Virus record (IMG/VR): IMGVR_UViG_3300032293_001568
Location: 1 to 21,344 of that record
Direction: 5' to 3' (one strand)
From: a virus
Length of the DNA stretch: 21,344 bases
Shown in pieces: positions 5,740-14,700 of the stretch. A program made the position numbers and the translations under genes. The notes under the pieces are model-generated. The model searched no databases, was not told where the DNA came from, and worked only from the letters and a program-made list of their open reading frames with translations. Numbering within the stretch: position 1 is the stretch's first letter; the number at the start of each line of letters is the position of its first letter.

Positions 5740-8700
5740 AATTATTGTAAGCTCTTATAGAGCATATAGCAGCCGTGAACAGGCACGTTTTATTCGTCAA
5801 GAAGCAAATGCACTACTTGAAAAAGCAAATGAATTTTCTACAACAAGCCGTCGAGTAAATCGTAGATCTGCATATAAGGTTCTTGCTCGTTCTCTACAAA
5901 AGACTAGAGGACTTCCTTTCTCAATTCGTAAGCATCAAGCACTTACAGAGCTTTCTAACTACATCTCTTTAGCTAAGTACAACAAAATTGTTGGCCTAGA
6001 AGCATTTAACACAGATCTACTTCCAGTATCTCACCCAAGATCAACTCGCATGAACACAATGACAGCATCTGCACTTGCAGAGGCTCAGATGCGCTGGGTA
6101 CTTGATGACCCACGCATTAAAGATGAGACAGTAAAGGGATTACTTGCTTCTGCAATGTTTTCTCCTATCGATTCACCAGAACATAAGTATTCGATGATTC
6201 GCTTAGAGAATATGCCTCAAGGACAAGTACCTCTTGAAGTTTTAATAGCTGCTGCAAATCCTTTTGCAGGTAAAAACTCTGCCGCAGCTCGTCGTGCTCG
6301 TGAAGCTGTACAGCTTTCAGACCGCTTTGAGCGATGGATTAATATGGGAAGATCCGCAGCTAAAAGAGCTACAGATGGCTTCCGTGTTTACGTTAAAAGA
6401 AATGACGGGTCAACTAAGAGTCTTTCTGGAGAACTACTTAACCAGAATATGTTTGATCCGAACCTTGTTGATATTGAAGTAGGTAAGGGAAGAGTTGCAA
6501 CAGTACCAACGAAGCTTGGTGAAGGTCTTGAAGCCTTTATTAAGAGCAAAGACTCACAAGATGGATACTCTTCTGTAGAAGCTGAGCTCCCTAACGGTGC
6601 ACAAGCACTCCCAGAAAGCAGCATTGTTATATCTGATGCCCCAAGTATTTATCGTAAAGATGAAGAAATGAAAAATGGCGCTATCAGATACACGGACGAT
6701 AAATATGACATAGTTAAATTTAATAACCCTAAAGAAGCACAGACAGCAATTGGTGAAGGTCAAAAAAGAGCTGCAGAGTTAGATAAGCCAGAGCCAAAGC
6801 TTCTTAAGAAGGGTGAAGTTGATGCAGATTCTGGTAAACAGTTCTGGAATCCTGACGAGCCAGTCTTTGGAGTTTACCGCCGTGGAAAAAATACACCTCT
6901 TGCATTTGCTCAGTCTTGGAAAGATGTAAACAACGAAATTTTGCGTGACGAACCTAATCTTGATGAAGATGAGGGTCGTACATATACTCGTCCAGAACCA
7001 CAAACAGAAGATGACAATGTCCCTCTTCTAGATCAAGCAGATGAAATCTTTAAGCCAGCTAAAAAGACAGCTGATAAGAAAAATAAAGTTTCTTCATTCC
7101 CATATGAAGTCCCAGATAGAGCATACGAGTTTAATCCTAACGAAGAGTATGTTCCAGAATTTGAATTTGATGATCCTGTAGCAATTGCAAATGATCAGAT
7201 GCCAGAGGAGCTAGAGGACGCTCTTGTTAGAGCAGTAGAACCTGTAAGTGATACTGAAAAAGCAACTGGCTATGCCCCAATTAGTTTTACAGATGGTCGT
7301 GAGCAAGATGTTCCTGCAGAAGCTATTGCTGCAGCAATTCGTGAGCAAGGTGGAGATGCTGAAATGGCTCTTGCACAAGCTTATGACAAGATTGCTGGAA
7401 ACAATAAGAATCAGGAAGCCCTTGATAAATCAAGAGGTGTAAAAGATGAGAAGCAGCTCGAAGAAGAAACTAAAAAAGCAGATAAGATTCTTAAGGATGC
7501 AGAAAAAGAAGCTAAGAAGATTAAGAAGCCTACATCTGATGAAATTATTGAAGAAGAGATTCAAAAGCCTGATACGAAAAAAACTGAATCTAAAAAACCA
7601 ATTTCTGAAGAAGAACCTATTGCAGACATGGTTGATGAAGGTGAAGAAAAATCTGTACCTCCGCTACTTAAAAGTCTTTCAGAAGAAGAATTAGCAGGGT
7701 ATAAGAAAGACGGTGACTATCGATCATTCTTGCCAAAGAATGCAGATATAGATACACCTGAAGGTCTCTACAAGTTAGATCCAAACCCAGTAGACCCTGC
7801 AGAAAATTTAATCCCTAAAGAAGTTGAATCAGAATATCCTTTCTACAATGCTGTAGATCTTGCAAACGATAACACAACTAAAGATTTAACTTCGAAGTTA
7901 GAAGATGCAATTAAAGGAACTGGACCTCAAGGCCCAGGATTTGGCGAACTCGATATATCTGACCCTAACTTAGAAACAGTAGGAGCTCCCGTTTCAGCAG
8001 AAGCTCTGCGTGATGCACTTCAGCTTCAAGGTAAAGATACAGATGCAATCATTGAGAAAATTAACAAGAAGGCTAGCAAAACAAAAGCAAAGTTAAAGCC
8101 TCCTGTTTCTGAAGAGCCAGAACCAGAAGCAGAGCCAGATGTAAAAGAAGAAGAAGAAAAACCTAAGAAGACAGTTAGCTACAAGCGTTCAGGTAATCGT
8201 ACTCTTCTTCGTGCTGGTAAGGGTGGAGCTTTCAAGGATAAAGAAATTGCTGACTTCCTTGACGAGAATGGTTTCGAGTGGACTGGATCTATTGAAAGAG
8301 ATGGAAAAACTCTTCCAGTTAACTCAGAATCTGCTACACAGACTGATGAAGAGTTTAAGGCTTTTGCTCGTGAACTTCGTGATCGTTTTGGTATTGATCT
8401 AGAACCTCGTGCTGCAACTGCAAAGTCACCTGCTCAAGATCCAATTGATATTGATGCCCCAGCTCCAGAACCAGAAGCACCAACTCCTGCTCCTGAACCA
8501 GAAGAACCAGTGGCAGAACCTACTCCAGAAGAACCTTTGAAGGACGGTAAAAAGTTTGTAGAAGATATTAAAGTTGGAGACGAAGTTTATATTCCTGGCG
8601 TAGGTTGGGTAAAAGTAAAGAGTATCTCTAAAGATGAAAAACGTTTTGAAGGTACTAAAAGAACAGTGCCTCTATGGAAAATTGAATACGAAGATGAAAA

Positions 8701-11700
8701 CGGTAAGACGGGCACATGGAAGTGGATGCCTATTTGGGAAGACGGTCAAGGAAATAAACTTGACGGAAACCTTCTTACTCGTGAGCCTGGAACTGAAGGA
8801 CCTGAAGTACCTGAAGTATCAGAAGATGTAGCTCCAACTCCTGTGTCTGAAGAGACTCCTACTCCATCAGTAGTACCAGATCAAATTGCTGGACTACCTG
8901 CTGGAACTAGAGCTACTAGTAAAGATCTTAATGGCAGAGCAATTATTTGGATCAAGCAAGAAGATGGTTCATGGGTAAACATTAAAACTGGTGAAATTGT
9001 AGATGAGCTACCTATTCCTATAAAGCAAATCGGGGGGTCGCAGTGGTGGAGCGACTACGAGTTTACTGCACCTGAAAATCTTGGTGGAGAAGAAGTAGCC
9101 GATGACGATGACTCAGATCTTGTTGATGAAGTAATTATTGACAGCGTCATAGATGAGGACAAACCTACACCTACTGTTGACGATATGGTAGATAGAATTA
9201 AAGTAAGAAGAAAGCTTACAAGAGCTGAAAGAAAAGCTTTAAAGAAAGAAAAAAAGCATCGCCAGCAGATGCTTATTAAAATTATTGACTCTAACTTTGG
9301 TCCTGGAGCTTTCAACTTAGATTTTGCAGAACGTAGAGCAGTTAAAGCAATGCTGTTCGATTTAGATTATATGACTACAGAAGAACTAGAAGATATTAGC
9401 CGTGCAGTTAACGCTGAACTTGGCTGGGAGTTTATTAAGAACCTTCCATATAAGCCAGAAGGATCAGACCAAGTTACTGATAAGCCTGAAGAAACACCAG
9501 AGGCTGAACCAGAGACCGAACCAGAGGTAGTCGAGCCTGAAGTTCTTCCTACTGAAGAAGAAGTTGCAGAAGCTGAAAGACAACGCAAGCTCAAAGCAAT
9601 TCGTGATAAGAAAAAGCGAGAGCGTGAAGATAAACTTATTGAAGAAGACGAAAAGGCCGAGAAAGAGAAGGCTAAAAAAGAAAAGCCTGAGTCAAAGCCA
9701 GAAGAGCTTTCTAGTGATAAAAAGAAGGTTCTTAAAGAGCTTGTAGCAGAGCGTCGTAAACTTCAAGATGCAATTGATGAAGCAGATTTAGCTGATGAAG
9801 TAAAGCCAGAAGAAAAGAAGGCTCTTAAGGATGCTCTAGATGAGCTCACTCGTCGCATTGATGAGATAGTTCTCTCTACACCAGATGAAACTCCAAAGCC
9901 TGAACCAACTAAAGATTCTACTCCTTCAGAAAAAACTCCTCAGCTTGTAATTGGAGTAACTACAGATCAACTAAAGCCTGGCGATGTTTTAGTAGACGGT
10001 CACTTTACAATTACAAAGATTGAGCGTGAAGGAACAAAGAAGGTAAATGTAGGAGGAGCTGTACAAGAGGTTCCTGCATACAGAATTACTGGCTACTATC
10101 CAAACTCTGTAGAGCAGTCAAGCAAGCTTTGGTCAGAAAACTACGCAACAGATCTTTATCGTGGAGCAACAACTCCAGCAAAGGGAGATCTTCCAGAGCT
10201 AAATCAGCCAAAGGCAGAAGATTACGGTCCAGAGTATGCATTCCCTAATCAGAGAAAAGTTAAGTTTAAGGATAGAACTCTTTACGCACCTAAAAATGCA
10301 GAGCTAGAAGCTAAATTCTTAGAAGATTATGCAGAGTACGACGCAGAGCGTATTCGTAGACAGAATCTGTGGGAAGCCCCTAAGACTTCACCACAAGCTC
10401 CTTCAAATCCTAGATATGCTACAAATATTCCTGCATCTGAAATTCAGGTTGGGGATATTGCATTTAGATTTAATAAATTTGGAGCAAGAGAGTTCTTCAC
10501 AGTTACCAAGGTTGTCGGTACTGCTGACGGTGTTACAACTATTGAAGGTCACTATGTAGGTCATCAAACACAAGTTAAGGAATGGCGATCTGGCACATCT
10601 ATCGATGTTATTCGCGGGGAGACAAATCTTCCAAAGGCTGGAGACAAAGAGCCTTTAGATAGACCAGATAAGGCTCTACCTAACTACGGACAGCTAGAGA
10701 AAGAGCGTCAAGCAAAGATTGCTTTAGCTGATCAAGGCTACACATTCAATGCCGAATCTCCAATGCCTAAGGTGTCAAAGCCTAAACTACCTCCGTTCTA
10801 TGGTTTTGTAGAGCTACTTCTAGATAATGATGCAGATGGAGCTTCTATTCAAAAGGCTTTAGATGAAAAGGGATTCATTGTTTTTGATTTTGAAACCTTA
10901 GGAAACGATGTACAGAATGTACTAAACCCAGATGCCCCTATCCAAGCTGCAGCAGTAAAGTATGTTGATGGCAAGAAGGTAGATGAGCTTAATATTTATA
11001 TTAATCCTGGACAGCCTCTAGGTAATTATTACTACGAAACTGATGAGTCTGGAAACAGAGTCCTCAAAGCTAGTCGTATGCTTGATGCTGAAGGAAATCC
11101 TATAACAGACGAATGGTTAGCTACACAACCTGATCTTAAAGAGCAACTACAAAAGCTTGTAGATTTCTTTGGAGATAAGCCAACTCTTGTAGGTCAAAAT
11201 GTTGACTTCGACATAAATGTTCTACAACGATGGGCGCAGAAGTTAGATATAGATTTCAGCTTAACCTCTGCTGTAGATACTTTAGGAATTGCAAAGATCT
11301 TACAAAATATTGAACGTTCTACAGTTGAGTTCCCAGAGAATCCAAAAGAAGGAGATCAAGCCTTCTCTTCTGCAGGAAATCCTTGGACATGGACTCTAGA
11401 TAAGAATGGCAAGGGAAGATGGGCCGCTCCCTCTAACGCTCTTAATCAGTTAGCAAAGCGTTTAGGAATAGAAGTTAACTCTTCTGGTTTCCATAATGCA
11501 CTATTTGATGTAGAAGTTACAGAAAAGGTATTAAGAAAGCTTCTTGAGAATGTTAAAGCTGGAGATCTACCTATCGGTGGAACTGTAGCTTATGCAAACG
11601 AATTTAAGAAGTGGATGAACTCTTTAGCCAGCGAGAAGCAGGTAAAGTCTAAGAGAGAAGCTGACAAGATTATCTCTGATGGACTTGCTGGAGAAAAGGT

Positions 11701-14700
11701 TACTGGCGAAGATGTTGACTCAGCCGTTAAGGAAGTTGGCTCTGTCGAAGAAGAGACTGTAACAATTGTTGAGGGTGAGGAATCTTCAGACTCTCCAAAG
11801 GAATATATATCTCCTCTATATGCAGATAAGATTAATGAGGACTGGGTTAAAGATCCAGAAAACACAGACTTTATTACTAATACAAGAATTAAAGATCTAA
11901 GGGTTGGTGATTTCTTAGTCGGCTCTGATGGGGAAATTTATGAAGTTATTAAGTTTGAAGATGATGAAGTACGCCCAGCCGATGCTGTAAGAGTCTACAG
12001 AGCAAACCTCAACACAGGTCAGATACTTGAAAACAGAAAATCAGAAAGAGAAGACGGTGGAACAGGGTTCTTCTTAAACGGAAAAATTGAAGGCGGAATT
12101 TATCGTAGAAAAGATAATGCAGATAAGACCAATGCTCAGATAGAAACAGAAACTATCGAAGCCATTGAAGATGTTGAGCCAGTACTAGTTCCTGAAGAGA
12201 AGCCAGTTAAGGGTGAAGAAATAACCCCAGAACAAGCAGAGACAGTTGTAAATGATGCAATTGATGCAATCACAACTTCTAAGCCAGATGCATCTATTGA
12301 AGAAGCTGTAAAGGGTCTAAATGTAGACGAGACTGTAAAAGAGCAGGTAGTTGCAGAACCTGAGGCAATTACACCTAGCCCAACAGTAGGCGGTTCTCCG
12401 TTCCACATATCTGCTGATGGAGTAACTCCAGTTAAGTCAGGCGATAAAGTTCTTCATGCTAAGACTAAAAGAATTGGCGTTGTAAGCGTTCTTCTAGATA
12501 CTTACAACAAGAAATATACAAATTATGTAAAGGTTAGATACGAAGATACTGGAGAAAGAGAGCCTGTAGCTTCTAAGAATCTTATAATTACTTACTCTGC
12601 ACCCGAAGCTGGGTCGGTTCGTAAACCTCTTAGAGACGAAACATCAGTTACAGAGGTTACTGCAAAGATTAAAGATATTCAAGGAGATTCACCAGCTGAA
12701 GGTGCATTAAATCCTGAAGAGCTTGCACAAAAATGGAAAGAAGCAGAAACAGCTCGTGACGCTAAAGTAAAAGAAGTTAATTTTGTAAGCACATCCCCTG
12801 ATGTAGTAAGCAAGATAAAAGAAAATCTTCCTACACGAGTAACTACACCAAGCTCTCTTCCAAGTCTTAAGACTGGAAATCCATATGATGTAACTTTTGC
12901 GTTCGATAAGCCTACAGCTAAAGAATTAAGTAAGTCTGCAGTAGAGCTTAATTTAGACTCTGAAGATGATTTAATTGTTTTTAGAGCATCTAAAGATCTA
13001 TTCCTTAGAAATCAACCTGTTGCAACAATTAAACCAGATGGATCAATAGTCTGGCAAAAAGAAAATGATAAGCGTTCATTCTCTCTAGAACTACAAAAAG
13101 CTTTAGAAGATTTTATTAGCCCAATTACAAATCTCAGTGCTATGGCTATCATGCCAGAGCCTGAAGATTTAGAAGGAACAGACGTAGAAAACTTTGGCAA
13201 TGGAACTCTTCTAGGCGAGTCAGAGAGCTCATTTGACTACAACAACATTTCTAAGTTCCCTCCAACAGAGGAGCAAAGAAAGATTGTTGATGCAATTATG
13301 GCTGGTAAAGACCTTGTTGTCCAAGCTCTTGCTGGAACTGGAAAAACATCTACTTTAGTTCTAGCAGCTAAAAGACTTCTTGCTGAAAAGCCAGACGCTA
13401 AACTTCTTTACATAGTATTTAATAAAGAAACAGCTGAAGAAGCTCTAGGAAGAATGCCAAAGAACGTAGATTCTAGAACTATGGATAATATTGCTTATTC
13501 TATGTTAGAAGATAACTATAGAAGCAGAAACAAACTTAGCAATAAAGATAAAATAGGTGATAGAAGTCTTATTGACTTTACAGATTTTGTAAACCTATTT
13601 GAGTACTATAAGTATGAGCCAGTGACTTTAATGATTAGAGGCGCTGAAACTACTCTAGGAAGAAACGATCTCGTACAAGAGATTAGAGAAGCTGTTGATA
13701 GATTTGCAGTCTCTGGCGACGATGTTTTAACTGAAAAACACTTTGCCAAGAAGATGCCGTTCTTCGATACAGTTCCAAAGGTTTTAGTAGATTATGCAAA
13801 GAGAATGTGGGATGACGTCAGCACTGAAGGCGGATGGGATCCTACTTCTAAGAAATTATCTAGAATTGACTTCTCACACATGCTAAAAACATGGGCACTT
13901 ACTAAACCTCAGTTTGCAGATGGATTAAATTCTGGATCAACAAGTGAAAAAGACTTTAAGGGAAGAAAAAATGAACTCTTCTTCTTCGATGAAGCACAAG
14001 ATATGAACCCAGTAATTGTCAAGCTTCTAGCTGATCAAGAAAATATTCAAAAGGTTTATGTTGGAGACAGTAACCAAGCTATCTACGCATTCCGTGGTGC
14101 TGTAGACGAGCTAAATAATGTTAAAAATGCAGAAGAGCTATATCTTACAAAAACATTCCGTTTTGGAAATATCATTGCAGCAATAGGAAATAGATTCTTA
14201 ACAACACTTGGATCTAGAAGAAAAATTGTAGGAAAGCCAGGAGAAGATGATGGCGTTATTCTTGAGAAAGAAATGGAAGATCCAGATGTAATTATTGCTA
14301 GAACAAATGGTGGAGTTATTGACTCTGTCTTTGATTTACTAGCTAAAGGTAAGAATCCTGGACTAAACCTAGAAACATATTACAAAGCTTTATCATATGC
14401 AAAATCAGCTCAGTGGTTAATGGCTGCCAATAAGGGAACACCTCCATACAAGAAGCCAAAACTACATGAAGATTTAGCTGGTTTCCAAAACTGGAACGAA
14501 GTCTTAAAGGCAGTTAACGAAGGTAAGTCAGTTGGCGGTGCTATGTACATGGTTCGTCTTCTAAGAGATAGAAAGATGAACATTAAAGAGTTAGTAGATA
14601 AACTCAATAGCATCACTCCAATTCGTGGAACTGGGTTTAGAGAAGATGTATATGTACCTGTAGGTAAAGAAGCAATTCAAGATGGAATTACTGGCGATTT

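Noticed and set aside
7446-7694. Lys/Leu-rich plus-strand ORF inside the giant gene
   Set aside because: A frame-shifted reading of the Lys/Glu-rich coiled-coil stretch. Such composition commonly gives long alternative frames.
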